Positions 35,782 through 50,219 of a stretch of DNA of 64,000 nt are shown one piece after another; the stretch's first letter is position 1; every line of letters starts with the position of its first letter. A model generated the notes under the pieces. That model was not told the origin of the DNA. It was given only the letters and a program-made list of their open reading frames with translations, and searched no databases. Made by a program: the position numbers and the translations under genes. Source of the DNA: Pachypanchax playfairii. Taxonomy: Eukaryota; Chordata; Actinopteri; Cyprinodontiformes; Aplocheilidae. The DNA is taken from assembly GCA_006937955.1 (NCBI GenBank), contig SSNP01000038.1, forward strand, positions 3,004,420 through 3,068,419, given 5' to 3'.

Positions 35782-38700
35782 GTGAAACATAATTTTATAG
35801 AGGATTTTCAAACTAATAGTTCCTAATTACCAATGTTAAGTAATTAAAACAATTTTAAATTGACTCTGGGAAAGTTATGAAATTACTGAACCTTAAAAAA
35901 CATAAAATAAAATATTACATTTATCCACTTTTTTCCTTTAGGCTAAAATGCTATTTTCATCTATTAGAAAGCCAATTAAAAGTAAATGCTTATTTTAAAT
36001 AGGTAATTAAAGAATTACTTTCGGGGGAACAAGCAGCACAATAATCAGAAGCAAAATAAAATTAGAATTGTATCAGTATTCCAGCTGCACAACAAAATGT
36101 TTTCATCAGGATTTTCTGTCCTGTTTTATGTTTATCTTTGTCATTGTTGATAAGTTTCCTTGTCATTTTGCTTTCAGAGTGGGGTTTTATTTTGTTATAT
36201 ACTCCTCAAACTATTTTGTTTATTATCAGCTTGTTTTCTGTTTGCATTTTTTCCCTGTCCTATCAGCTCATGGACTAGTTGTGGACTAGATGATTAGTCT
36301 TCATTATGCTCACTCCTCCAGTATATTGTCTTTGGTTTCAGTCTCCCCTTGTCAGATCCTGCTGTTTTGCCTATTTGCTGATCCTCATGCCAGTTTCATG
36401 TTCTCCTTGTAATTTCCCTGTGCTGAACCTGTTTTATGATGTTTAATGCTTCTTTTGAAGTGTAGACGTTGTAGTGGACATGTGCAAGTGTTGTCCCACA
36501 ACTCAAATAACAACTTAAATATAGCAAAATAAGTGAACAACAAAGCAGGTGAATTAATTAATAACTCGCTCAACTCAGACCTGAGATGCTTCCCAAAAAG
36601 TTTGATTGAACACTTCTGATATAGGCTTTGAGGAGATTTTGTCACAGTTTATCACTCCCAGAAATGTAATTTGATGCACTTGTTCTGTGTCATATTACTT
36701 GTCAATATATTTAATTGGCTGTCTACCTAGCTCCTTCTTTCCTCTCCATCATTTGTGGATATTAGACATTAATTAGAGATTCCAGAGATTTGAGGCTCAG
36801 AGGTCAATATGTGGTCTCCCTGCAAGGTCACAGCACCAAATTGTGACTCTTAGGACACAAACCAAAACAAACCCCACTAAAGAAAATGAAAAAAAAAACA
36901 ACAACAAAAAAGATTTTATCTTGGCATCTTTTCATGGCTTCCTCCTACACTTTGCTCTAAATTCACATGAGGAGACAACTTTCCGCCTATTATTAAGTGG
37001 TGATTTTTTTCTGTCAGTTGGAAGTTGATAAATGTGGTCAAACCAGGTTATCAAAGTTGCTTGCTGTTGAAAGCTTGTGGCAAAGTAGCAAGAGGCTGTG
37101 ACACAGTAGCTTTTCTGCTGGAAAGAAATTATTTAGAAGCTAAATGTTTACCTTTAGCTGTTAGAAAGTGCAAGCAAAGGTTTAGTAACATGGTAGGGAA
37201 ATGCATGAGGTTTTGTGTTCCTCTCCGAGCCCATTCAGTGCAACTATCTGTGTAAAACCGTGTGCTATAACAAAACAGGGGGTGATGGATGATAGCAGCA
37301 TCTAAATTACACATAAAAAGTTGTTGCAGGAATAATGAATAATTGTATTTTAAATGTAGTAACTGCTCTGTATCTCTGCATCTGTTCAGCTGTGATATCA
37401 ATGTATAAACATAGCAATTTGTGTTTAAAGCAGTACAAAATAACTTTTAAAACTTTAAGCTGCTGTTTTGAAACTTGTCTAAGTGGATACTCACTAAAAA
37501 TCATCGTCAGCTTCATATTAGACACTCTGGACCCTCTGGTCCCTCTATATTACACGTAATAACTTCAGTAATTCGGGTCGCAGCCGGAAGTGGTGTTCTG
37601 ATAATTTATGCTGCCCTGATGAAAAATGCCGCCATAGTACGCATTGACAACTTATTTCATGGCAAGATTTCATTAGAAGTTTATACAGTATTCTTGTTTA
37701 TGGTGAGTGTTTCCTGTTAATTATTTCAACATATTTTTATGATCCTTCCCTGATATTTTTAATATAAAAGCCCTCGGGGTCCTTATTTGCCATTGTTGGG
37801 TCCTTCTCCTCTAGGTGTGTCCAAACATTTGCCTGTCACTGCAAAGAAAGTAAAAAATAACATAATGTTAAGTGTTCCTGTCCTGGGAGAATTTATCCAA
37901 TAGGTAAAATGTATTTATGGAAAAATATAGAAACAAAAATAAACAATAAATCTGTTTATTGAAGCCAAGACTGTAGAAGGAATCGGTAGCACATCTCAAC
38001 AGGTAGCATATTTCAACAGAACACCGGTTCCAGCAATGACTGTCTGAGACACGGCTGCAGAAAAGTTATTTAGTACTGCTTTGAAATCTGCAAAAAATTA
38101 ATGTTTAGTTCTTGCATAAAAGGCGCTGTCCCAAAGCTCCTGGTGTTCAAGAAGCAACATGTGGGACACTAATCGTCACAAAACCTTCTAAATATTGTGC
38201 AGCGCTACAAACGCAGCCACTTGCAATGACTGTCATTTCACCACGGTCCAACAAGAAATTAAATTGAAATGTCAAATGGTGTAAATAATTTCTAAACAAC
38301 ACAGAAATGCATCATTTCACATTTGAGTAAACACATAAGCATGGCAACCTTATGCATTATGAATTTCCATTTGTTTAGCTCACTTACCAGATAATCCCAG
38401 GAGAAGTTTTGAGCGACTCTTGTTTTATTGATGGATTCTGTAACTTCATCTGTACTCAGATTTTCTTTGCACATTTGTGGCTTAAAGTAATATTTAATGA
38501 ATTCATTAAATATAGTTAATAAGTAAATACATAAAATATAAACATTTACTGTAAATAAGAATAATACTTTATATAAAAGGGGATGAATGCAGTTTTTTTC
38601 TTGGTTCCTTATTTTTTTTGTCTTTCTAATTTTTGCCCCCCACATTTGACCTTTCTGGCACATGCAGCTGTGTGGCTACTTTCTCCAAGCATTTGCTTTT

Positions 38701-39532
38701 CTCTCCTTTCCCCACCACCACTATCGCTCCCTCTTGGTCTGCAGCAGCCATGCATGCAAACCAGTGATGGGATATTGCTTTTCTAATCTTGCTGACAGGG
38801 TACAATATTTATGTTTTCAGTATCTATTTCTCATGGTCACATACTGTAGGTATGTCTGCTATGGCCAGGTCACAAAAACAGTGCATCAAAACACAAGCAC
38901 TTTTCTCCATCTGTTTTGTAAAAACTCCTCTTCACTTTCAATGTGCTCTCTACATTTACTCTATGGCTCTTTGGCCAAAATTGTTTACAGTTTTTGTTTC
39001 TTTAAGATAAAGTAGAGCACTGGGGTATAAAGGTCTGAATTTATTTAAGGAGTTAGAAAAGAGAGGAACCAAGACAAAACCTTCAAAAAGATAAATCAGA
39101 GTACAAATCATGAAATCATGACTGAGAGCATACGTAGTGGCGAGATCCTCCAGGTGTTACATACACAAATGCACAAACAGAAGGAGTATGTTTTCTTTCA
39201 CATAATTTGTACAATTTTGTTCATTTAACAGGTTTTCAGTCAACAAACCACCAAAAAATACTAACTGTTCTCATTAAGTATGTTTATGTTTCATTAGAAG
39301 CCTTCTTGAGTCCCATTTAAATGTACTTTGTACCTCGTAATACAGCTTATACATTGTAAACCTTCTTAGTTGTTTTAGTGACTTTCAAGCAAAATCCCCA
39401 AATCTGCAACAAGTGGTTGAATGTATTCATTTATTTTTATTTTTGTCTTCAGTTGTTTCATTCTTGGTTAAAATCACCAAAGTTGTTGGTTCTTGTTTCA
39501 GAAATGTGCGTTCTTTTTGTGCACCTTTACAG
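35782..39532. other. Stretch without recognised genes
   Basis: A+T-rich unique sequence. At 36090-36460 a T-rich segment with 'ctcatggactag' and 'ccagtttcatgttc' may be a dispersed repeat. At 36690-36850 a repeat-free block ('ggatattagacattaattag') may be a noncoding element. A Tc1 end relic at 37815 is listed separately. Confidence 0.4.
37815..37843 (+). mobile_element. Terminal fragment of a decayed Tc1 element
   Basis: The text 'ggtgtgtccaaacatttg' followed by 'cctgtcactgca' resembles the right end of a common fish Tc1 family, normally GTGTGTCCAAACTTTTGACTGGTAGTGTA. No matching left end or transposase relic was found upstream, so this is a solitary end or a very old copy. Confidence 0.35.
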
Positions 39533-39633
39533 TTCAATGTTCCATTGACCACTGCATTGCATCCAACAATGATCTTGCCGGTGGGGAAACACCTGTTGAA
39601 GCACTACAACAATCAATTAAAGAGCCGCCTCAG
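39533..39633 (+). CDS. Candidate coding exon, product unknown
   Basis: An open 101-bp segment lies between an acceptor-like 'gcacctttacag' and the donor-like CAG/GTGACC. In the chosen frame it reads FNVPLTTALHPTMILPVG, then KHLLKHYNNQLKSRL, ending two bases into an Arg codon (phase 0 to 2). The next candidate (40572-40647) starts with the one base needed to continue. A second frame is also open over the same bases if an upstream acceptor (39500-39501) is used, so the frame is not certain. No domain was recognised. Confidence 0.25.
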
Positions 39634-40571
39634 GTGACCCACTTTCTGAAAAGTAGGACACCTGAATCTATTATCGGACTCTAGCTAATTTAGCTGTATT
39701 TTTCACACATGGTGTCAAACATAAATGACAAAGATGAGATTAAATCTTTTTTCTATGAATGTGGAAAAGATCCAATGATATATAGATCCAATGGCTGACA
39801 CATATGATTAGCTTTTTTCTCCGAAAACCTGAAGGGGGTCGATGCCCCTGCAGCTGCTTCTGGTCAGGAGACTTGAGGGAGACTGATACTCAGAACTAAC
39901 CAACCATGAGCAGCTTCTGTCAGGCTGGTTTTCTCTGCTGGAATGACAGCGAGTCTGGTGGGAATCATTAAACATGAATCTCTTCAGTGTGTAGTTTTTG
40001 AGGAGGAGTGTCAGATTAGTTACTGCCCAGTACTTAATCACACTTAATGTTACTGTACAGACCTTAATATCTTGTTGAATTATTTACATTCTTTTGATGA
40101 GATGAGAAATAGATTCTATTCAATCTCAGTGCTTTTATTTTTTTTCTTAGTGGGACGAGTTCTACAATTTTGTATCAGAGGGACAAAAGATTTGCAGGTG
40201 TACAGATTTGTTCTTTCTTCTAAACTTTGAAAGTCAGCATGAAAATCACTCCTACGAGGACTTCCTGTCATGTCATGCTAAAATAGGGGCACATTTATTT
40301 GGCTGAAACTTTCAATTACATGCTGATGTAAACAAATAATTTTATAAAGAAATGGTCATTTTTCACATCAAGGTTGTTTAAATGAATTTGAATCGATAGT
40401 TGGACAAATTTGCAGTACGAGAAAGGAACAGAACAAACATTTTAGCACAAGTTTCTTATTTAAAATAATATAATTGAAGCCCTCAGATTTGTTTTCAGGC
40501 CTTGTACATAGACAACATTGCAGGGTTAAGAAAAAACATCTCCTTGGTATTCAAGAAGTCTCTGCTTTCAG

Positions 40572-40647
40572 GTTTTGTGCTTCTTTAAACCCTGTCCTTC
40601 GTTCTCTCTACCTTCTTACTGTTTCTGCCATGCTGCCAAAGGCCATT
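40572..40647 (+). CDS. Candidate coding exon, product unknown
   Basis: A 76-bp open segment follows 'tctctgctttcag' and ends at ATT/GTAAGT, a perfect donor. In the frame continuing from 39633 it reads FCASLNPVLRSLYLLTV followed by SAMLPKAI and ends in phase 0, the phase required by the exon at 57878. Its pyrimidine-rich text could also be an intron end, so the call is weak on its own. The 17-kb intron implied would be large but possible. Confidence 0.25.
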
Positions 40648-43600
40648 GTAAGTCCTCTCACAATATCTGTCTCTACAGCTCACCAGTGTCCCCCCCGGAC
40701 CTTTCTCCCCACTCTTCTTCTACTCCCCCTCCCACCCTCTCCATCTCAGTCGCTTGGGATCTGACCCTGGCCAAATGTCTGACAGCTCACTAAACAGAAT
40801 GGCCTCGTGATCCGCATGGAGATAAACATGCACCCCATCTTACACACACACGCGCGCGCACACACGCACACACACACTGAACAAGTCAGTCAGGCTAATA
40901 CGGTGCGTGTTTTTAGCACTTTGTGTGCTGCAGAGCATTTGCCTAAAACTGTGATGTTTTCATTATTTTTTATAAACTTGATCCTTAATGACAGTTTCTA
41001 AGTGGAAATAATATGAATAGTATAAATATAGTATATATAGTAAATACACATATAATTGTTGACTGCATTGCTTGACTTCTTTGTGTATTGGTACATGTTG
41101 TTACAGAAATACACATTGATAAACACAAGCAAATAAAAAAAACAGGCGCTAAATAAATTACCTATAAACAATGATTTATAAGATAAGGGGGGATGTTAGA
41201 AATAGTGTGTGAAATATTCAACAGTCATTCCATATTCAAAGCAGACATGGAGTTGCATGGATCAGCCACACAGCACCATGTTATATACACACTGATGCAC
41301 TCGATCACCCTGGAGATCGAAGCTTGCATGTTAGCTCGTCAAACACTGGCTGGAGGGAAGGCTCATATGTTACCACTACATTATGGGCAGCGTCATCAGT
41401 TTTCACGCAAGTTTAATCACCCTTGTCTTGCCTGTTGTAGGTTATGGAGGTTTCAGAGGCAATGTGGGAAAATGCAAACCAGTGCATGAATACAAATTTA
41501 CACCCTAAATATCCCCTAATGCACCAGAAAATAGACAAATAAATACACAAGCTGGGTAGTTAGACTGAATCCAGTCACATTCTTTTCTGATGGAATTAAA
41601 GTGAAGGTTGGTAACCATGTTTTTAAGTTATATTAAGTATTAAAGAGCTGGGATTCCTCTCAGGGATTAGAGGCCTTCCACAGTCTTTTAGTTTTATATA
41701 CTCAACTGTCAAGTTTGATTTTCTCTACAGCTTTCTCCCACCAGTGCATCTTTGACACATTTTGTCTTTTACCCTCTGATACACATTTTTTTTTAAATTT
41801 TCTCAATTTGTTACATGGATGAGAAATCTTGACCAAATTTTGTTGAAATAAACATTTTGAACTAGTGACAGCCCTCTAGGCATAGTGATGATTATCTGTA
41901 AGCTGTAAAATGATTGCCGGATGGATTCATTGTACCAAAGTGATGATGCCTTAGTAATGACTGCTGAGCCTCCGACTTTTCAGAAGATGGTTTCTTACAG
42001 TGAGATATAATCCAGAGCTGCAGTGGGGCAGAGCAGAGAGGACGTGAGACAGAGTACAGAACATATCCTACCTTTTGTTTCCTGGACATCAAGCATGGTG
42101 GATGAGTTTCCTAGATTATTGTTGTTTTATGTTAAAACCACAAGCTTGCTGACATTAAATTACCATGAGAAAAAGTACAAGATATATAAGCGCATGAATC
42201 TATAACATCAGCATTTTCTGTTCAACATACAAGAGATTCATATGAATCTAACTTCGCAACTAAGCATTACTTTAAACAGTCAACAAGAAATGTATCTGTT
42301 GAGACCAAATCAATATTTTCTGTTGTGAACATGTTTATTTCCTGCTGTGATATTTGGGAGTTAAGATGTCATTTATGACAGACTTGCTTTCAGAGTAAAG
42401 CTTGATTTAAAGACTTGACTGAAATACTGATTTTAATTATTTTCACCCTGGGTGATGCTTGATTTATATCATGTTATCATTAGACTTGGGATAGAAACTT
42501 TGTCATCAAGTCTTTGATGTCAACTGCAAATGTTTTGTTGCACTTTTGATATTTACTTGAAATATCAGACAAAATATGTTTCACATATGAGACTAATTAG
42601 GAAGTGCTCTGCAGTAGTACAACTGATAACCACTGAGTACTGGCTCATGTCACCCCACTCTCAACTTGTTTTGACAAGGTATATAAAATAGTCATGACAA
42701 GAATTGGGAAAAATTATTTTTTGGACTTGCTTCTGGGTTGAGCAGAATAGACCAGAGTTACATCCATAACTCATGATGTTAGAGCTACTCAGCACTACAG
42801 TCCACTTTGAATCAAGATCACAGCCTTGTAGTTTCAGGTAGCCTGACCTATTTTAACCATCTGTGTGTAACTCCAGGAGTCTAAGTACTTTTATTGCAGT
42901 TGAACTGCAAACATGAATCCTCGAAGCCACAACAATAAAAACCAGCTGCACACAGGAAAAAAGATAAAAATCCTCTTTGTTTCCACCTTTTTTCTGAGTA
43001 ACAGTTTGTGTTTTAACTGGAATCCTTTTGATAGACTTCAGCTTCAATGAAGGACTTTTTCACTCTTAAGAAAATCTCAGTTGCCAAGCAAAAAAAGTCA
43101 AATCACAGTTCAGCCGTGTGTCATGTAGCGAGCGCAGACGACAGGAATCTCTAAATAGGAGACTGATTAATGGTAGATTTCTATTTATATGACTACCACC
43201 CAAGGCACAGAGAGCATGTAAGTGTCAGAATTTCAGCTAATTGTGTCAAAATCATAAGCATAATTTTTACTAATAAACATGAATTTTGCTTGGCAATAAG
43301 ACCTTCAGCTCTAGAAACATCCCCAGTGACCAATTAGTAAACTCTGCAAACTCTGCAAGCAACGTTGGTTAAAAAAAAAAGATCGAACCTGCCTCCCTAA
43401 AGCAGTGTTGTCCTTTTAAAAATAATCATTTCAGTAATTAATCAAAGAGCAAACAGTAAATCAGTTGGAGATTACAGGAAAAAAAATGTTTAGGTAAGTT
43501 TTCAGGTTACATATTTATCCTAATTAGTAGTATTTGCATACTTATCTTATGTTGAAAGTGATATTTCAAACTTACCTTAAAAATACTACAAGAAATTCTG

Positions 43601-46600
43601 CGGAATTGTTCCTTGAACTGTTTTTAGACAATTATAATAACACTTTTGAAATGTAAACAACCAATATTTTGTAACTAAGCTTAAACACCTGGTCAAATAC
43701 ATCGAAAACTAACATTGACCTGGTCAGTGTTAGTTTTTAAAGTGCAAGATAATTAACAAGAATAATAATGTAAACACATTAAATGTAAGTCAGCTGTGCA
43801 GACTATCACTGTCATAAATTTTTTATTGCAATAGTCTCACAAAAATACATGGTCCAGTTTTATGAGTCAGATGTTCGACCCTTTGTCTTGTGGCCTTGCA
43901 GGCTCCAGTAAGTTTTCTGAATCTACAAAAAGTTAGTAGGATTTATTAGTTCCCTTCCTGTTACACAGCCAGTAAATATTTTCCACACACAGGGGAAGGG
44001 GAAGCTATACACATCAAAATTAAGTACTGACAATGATTGTGATTTCTGTGAAAGGCAAACACAGTTTTATTTATTGATAATTTTTAAGTTATACTAACTA
44101 CATTTAGTACAGTCATACTTTGAGCTAAATGCAGTGAATTCTGCAACATTCTGATTTCCATATAAATATTGTTGCTACTTTGAAAGCTGAGCGTAACGTG
44201 GTGGTATTACACTACCTGATCAGCACTGATATGTTCCAATAGATTAGACCATAAAACATTGGTACTTTGTTTTTTTACTGATCCAGAGACAGCACTAAGA
44301 TTTGTCGATTAATAATGACCACACAAGAAAGGTGACACTACAGTAATGCACATTTATAAAATTTTGCTAATTTAATTACAATAGCTGCAAATTAGCTATT
44401 GTTACAAGCATTATGATCCAAGCATGAGACTACTGTTTTGTGTCTGTCTATCTTGTTGTATCTGTTCCTATACATGCATCTTAGCATGAGTCCTAGTTTT
44501 GTTGAATTTGTTCCAAGAATGTGCCCAACTAAGGTTGTCACAAGAAACTTTAAAATCTTTGACATTTCTCTCCAACAGTTGTTAATTGGTGGAGTTCTCT
44601 ATAGTCAGTGTTCTCCATTGACATAATCAGGATTTCAAACTGTAATGAGCTACATCAACAGTCTGACGTGGGATGCAACCACCCTGACAGCTACTGGTAC
44701 TTTGTGATTTCTAATTTGTAGTAATTTCCATCTTAATCATTTTAGAACCTGATGCAATATTTGAGAGTAGGGACATTGATGGAGAGTCTTTGCTGATAGG
44801 ATTTGAGATATTTTTGAGTTAACGTTCACTTGAATGAAGGATTGTTTAAAAAAACTCTGAATCACACTGACAACACGGTAGGAAATTATTCTGATGACTT
44901 TAGGGAAGATTAAATTTAGAGTTTTCCAAGGCCTTTCAGTTCAGAGAGGAGGTTAGAAACATTAAAACCCAATTTCTTGAATTATATATAATAAAAAATT
45001 TAACTACGACTATTGGTTCATGTCCAGTTTTAAAGAGCCTCCAGATCTAGTTAGATCAGTTTTAAGATGTGTTAATAAGTCCTGGTAAATGGTAAAACTA
45101 ATTTCATTAAGATCATTGATACACATGCAGTCTTAACTTGGGCAATGAGAAGAAAATGAGTAACTTTAACATTGGGTCATACTGCTTGAGCAATTACTAG
45201 CAGTGCACATCCATGAGTAATGAGTGGGAGGGGAATGCCAAGCAGATGGAAGAGCCACAGTTTGGGATTTAGTACTACATTGTAGACTTATATCAAACTC
45301 AAAAAATGAATTAGTGCAGATTTGTTTAGCCTTGCAGCTACTTTAGGAAGGAAAAGGGTTTGACTTAAAGTGTTTCAGCATATCATTAATTTGAGTAGCT
45401 GGACAGCACAAACAGAAGCTGAAGAAATGCAGCTGCAATAAGATTTGATGTGAAACTAACCAAAGCGACACGCATGGCTTCAGAGACAGAAGTCTTTCTT
45501 CCTTGTTGGGGACTCACTTTAAAATCCCAACCAGTTTCCATTTTCACACTCAGGGTTCTGAAACAAACACAATGCCACATTCTCTAAAGGAGATGAATTA
45601 GAAATGGAAAGAAAGTGGCAAAGTTCCACAGAAAAGCAGATTTTCATTATTTTCTGAGAAGCAGCGATAATAAAAACAAAAACAGGCAGTATGCTAATCA
45701 TTCACTCATCCATCTATTCATCCATTTTTAAAGTTCCCCCTGTACACAAACTCAGTGTTCTCAATTAATCCTCAACCAACATGAATTATTTAAATGTTTA
45801 GCATCGGTTGCTGCGTTGCTTCAGGGTCATTCTGTCTTGAGCTAAGCTTTACCAACTTAAGTTAAAATGTCAGCAGTTGACCTTCACAAAACAAGTAACA
45901 GTAGGATGTTAACTTCTATCCCACTAGTACATGTTGTGAATGTTCTACCTGAGATCATGTATTATTTAAGTCAGATTCGATGGCTCAGACTTGCTCTGGA
46001 GTTTGTTCATTATGTTTTTGAAAAACAAGACAATACGTCTTTTTTATTAGGACAGGAATTATTAGAACAGGACATTTAAGATCTAAGAAAAAATAAATAA
46101 ATCTATTTACCATAATATAGCTTGAATATTCTTTAAAGCAAGTTAACCAACCATTTGAAACAACAATTAGGGATAATTGCCAAGAATTTTTATGGGCAAG
46201 AATAAAAACAACAAATAATCACTTTTACACTTTTTGTACTAATAAAACAAACAACATATAAAGTGGGATTTAATGAGCTTGAGATGTGCTGTTAGTTGGA
46301 TTTTGTTACCTTGAAACTGAGCCAAGCTAGTTATTTTCTCATTTGCAGTCTTACTGCAGTCTTAAGTTCAACTGATGGGTAGCTGGCAGTTGCTTCAAAT
46401 TTGGAGATGGATATCGTTCTCCTCGTTTAAATTCTTGCAAGGAAGAAGGGAAGTTTATTTTCCAAAATATTTTAACAAAACAAGACTGATTAGAACAAAG
46501 AGAAGCTCTGTTTGTTGTATCACATCTCTTTTACAGAGTATTTCATCATGCGTCTGATTCACTGGATCAAAGCATGATCACACCACGGAATTACAGTAAA

Positions 46601-47554
46601 TTCACTAAAAATTGATGTTAAAGTAAAGTGTTTTTGCACTTTTCCATATCTGCTAATTGCATTAGCTGTCTCATGCTCAGTGTTAAGCAAACCTCCGCAA
46701 CAGCAAGAGCATAAAGAACCAATAATAAACAAATCCTTGAAAAATTTTATTTTATCTGTAATTTTATTTGAATGAAAAAAAAAATATACTGCAGATATTG
46801 ACTCGACCAAAGTAACAACACAAATGATGAAACTGAGAAATTCTATCTGGGGAATTTAAAGATTAGTCATATAAATTACTTCAATCTTTCAACTGGATTC
46901 AATGTTAATATTTTAAGAATTATTTAGAACAAACAGCAATTAGTTTTAGTCTGACTGTCTATCAGGGATGATTACAAGGATAATGCAGTAATAACAAGTA
47001 TGAAATAATACTCATTCTGTGACTTCCAAGATAATCTTTTCTTCCTTTATCTGCTGTTTTTTTGTAAACTATTTGGACCTCACGTTGAAATAAAATTTAA
47101 TTATCTAGAGTTAGCAATTGAAATCAGATATTAGCCGCTATTTCCTGTTATTATTTTCCAGTCAAAAGTCATGAAGTCCGTGTTTCCACTTGTCAGTAAA
47201 TGCAGGATCACACACACAGCAGCAGCCCTAACTTGAGTGATGACTTGTTTGCTGTAAAGAGGAACACAGACACTTGTAGAACCCTAAACTGCAAAAGGTT
47301 AATGTGCAAAGATTTGCTTTTCCTACTTAACAGAATAAACCATGTTTGTTATTTTAATCAGCTGGTGGACGCAGAGCAGCAGGAAACTTCTGTGAAGCAG
47401 GAAGAAAGACATCATAGTAAAATTACTTTTCAATTGATTTAAATTCTTTTTGCAGATACCAGAAGGTATCCCATGCTATGATAGAAAATAAAACTGTCAA
47501 GCACAGCTGGAGTGAGACAGGACTTTACACACACCCAATGTGAAAATGAAGTAT
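40648..47554. other. Long stretch without recognised genes
   Basis: A+T-rich unique sequence; it may be intronic if the exon chain on either side is one gene. It contains a CA/CG dinucleotide tract at 40842. Nothing else was recognised. Confidence 0.4.
40842..40878. repeat. (CA)n(CG)n(CA)n alternating dinucleotide tract
   Basis: About 37 bp of strictly alternating pyrimidine and purine with a central CG run. Such tracts favour the left-handed Z form of DNA. Confidence 0.9.
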
Positions 47555-48136
47555 TTAAAGAGGCCATTTCATACAAATTTCAGGATTTTACGGTCATTTC
47601 TTAAGTATTAACCAGTAATATGAAACATTTTATATCATAGCACTGATTAACAGACCTTTCAATCTGTCTGCATTAAAATTCAGGTGGTTCCGGCTCCTTC
47701 CGTCAGGCCTCAAGCAGCAGCTTGTTCATATTTATTATTTGAATTTGCTGGACTCAGATTATCTAACAAACTAGCCTATGAGAGGAATGTATACTGTTTC
47801 CTGCCCCGCTGTGCATGACAACGTCAGACATCGTGTTTTCCTGTTTGCTACGTCTTATGCTACAGCTTTTAGCCAACAGCATGCTAGGCGTGGTTTCAAC
47901 TGCAGGAGATGCCAAATACTAACAAACAAATGAATTGTGACGAAAAAGATACAGGCCGTTCGGACTCGGGAGAACTCGGGTTTTATCTCCACCTGCATAT
48001 TTTGAGAAAGAAAAACAATGAAAGAGAAGTTGTTGACCTGTTTTCACACCCACTATGAAAGTAAGAACACCTGTGGAGCTAAAATATTCAACAGAAACCT
48101 CAGAAAAAACTGTTTTTAATGGAAGGGACTCTTTAA
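47555..48136 (+). mobile_element. TTAA-flanked non-autonomous inverted-repeat element, copy 2
   Basis: The longer copy of the element at 604-1015. It opens TTTAAAGAGGCC and closes 'gggactcttt' plus TTAA, with one mismatch in the right repeat. The internal block at about 47680-47870, absent from copy 1, shows what that copy lost. Substitutions between copies are frequent, so both are old. Confidence 0.72.
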
Positions 48137-50180
48137 AAAAAATCCATCTTATCATTTACTGATTTAGCTAAAATAAATCCTTCTCTTCAAATACCCTAAA
48201 AAGTTTAGCCAATATTTCCAGGAGGAAGTTGTTTTTGTATGTATTTATATATTTGTTTTTCGTTATAGCAGGTAGTGAGTGTCATAGCCGGAACTCCAAT
48301 TAAAGATGAATGCCTTCTGTTTCCTGTTGTCAGCTTTCTTTCAACTGTATATTGATGTCATAGTTGAAAGTTATAAATTCTTCCTGCTGATGGAAACTGA
48401 AACAAACAGAAGTGTTCCTCTATCTTAAACTTTTTATTTTCCCGTCTTCTCTTACTTCTCCCCTAATGTTCCATCTTTGTTTCTCAGTATGGGGTATATT
48501 GTTAAATATTGATCAGAGGAGAGATTGAGGGGCTTAGAGAGAGACAGACAACTAGTCTGCAGCCAGCAGAGAAAAGAGCAGCTTTCTGTCTGGGCATAGA
48601 ACCAGATGTCTGAAACACAGCAAATACAGACAACACTCTACAAGTCACACAGGCACACACATGCATTACCACACCCTCCAAACTGTGTAAGCAAGATAGT
48701 GAATTGGTCTCTTTCACATTAGGCTATAATTGGCAGGAGGCTGGACGAGGCTATCACTTATCTTGTCACTGAGCAATTGTTATGGGTAATGGAAGTTCTG
48801 TGCACGTGTATGTGTATGTGTGTGTGAGCATGCCTGTGCCACAGTGTGAGTGGGATTGTTTGTGTATTTGTATTCTTTGTGTGTTTCTCCAGGCAGCAGA
48901 TGGAAGTCCTTGCTAATTGGGTGGAGATCAGTGGGGGAGTTTGGAGCAGACTGACCCAGGGCCGGGCCACTGCTCCTGGGCTTGGCTCACTCCCACCCCT
49001 GGCATCGTGGCTGGTTTTCTGGGTTCTGGCACCACTCTTCCTTCCATCATTTCATCTTCTAACCAACAACCAGGTTGTTGATCCACTTGCTCTAGATTTC
49101 CTCACTGTGTTTGGCTGTTTTCAGCTTGACAAAACCAAGAATGCTACTTATTTTATATTGTGGGAAACTAGCTTCATGCTTCATAAAAGCTAAAAATAAT
49201 ACAAAACTATAAATACATTTTATACTATTTTTACACAATTTAAAGTGTGTTATCCTAGAGAAGGTCCTGCAGTTATTTGGTGGATTTAATGTTTCCATTG
49301 CCTTTGTACTTTCATGGAATCCCAGACTGACTCCACAGCGGAGTAAACAGATCAGTCTCCAGACTCCTTATTTCTTGTGAAGAATAATATTTTCCATAAT
49401 GCTAAGTGAGCAATTGTCATTATCAACACAGTGGAAATAAACATTTGACAGACTTTTTAGGTGACACAGACAAAACATAGACAAGTAGATATTTTTATTG
49501 TCACAGTTCCACGAATCAAGCGTTTCACCCCGGATAAAAGGAAGATTAACAGATTTTCACAAAATGAAATAAAAGGGTGATCTGGTGGAGCTTTCATAAA
49601 ACTCCTGTACACAACACTAACAATTCAATAAAATTCATCTTCCACATATCAAACACAGTAGCAAAGATTTAGAGCACATCACTGTTGTTTCTTTCCACTG
49701 CATAAATGTAAACAGCAGGTACAAATATGAAAACAAGGGAAATAATCAAGTATTATTTTTGTAAAATATAAAACGATGACTATTTACATGATGACCAACT
49801 ATTTTATCAGTCCTTATGTAAAGTTCACATTTAAGTTGCCACTGTTTTTGTTGAAAGATTTTTATATGTTTCTTGCAACGCACCACCCACCATCTCTGAG
49901 ATTAAATAATCTTGCAGAAACAGAATTATTCAACTCTGGCATTTTGCACTCCTGGTCCCCCTCCTACATGGTGGGAGTTCACAGCTGGAGGCTCTTATGT
50001 GTGTGAGCGTGCAGGGGTGGGTGGGCGTTGTGTGCTTGGATATGTCTGAGTACTGAGTACTCTGTTATTATTTGATGGCACCCCATGTGCATGTATCCAT
50101 TATTCATGCCATGCCAAAGGGGCAACTTTAGGCCAATGCTGTGGCAAACTCATGTTTGGACCCCTTATTGTGTGACAGCT

Positions 50181-50219
<39 letters not shown>

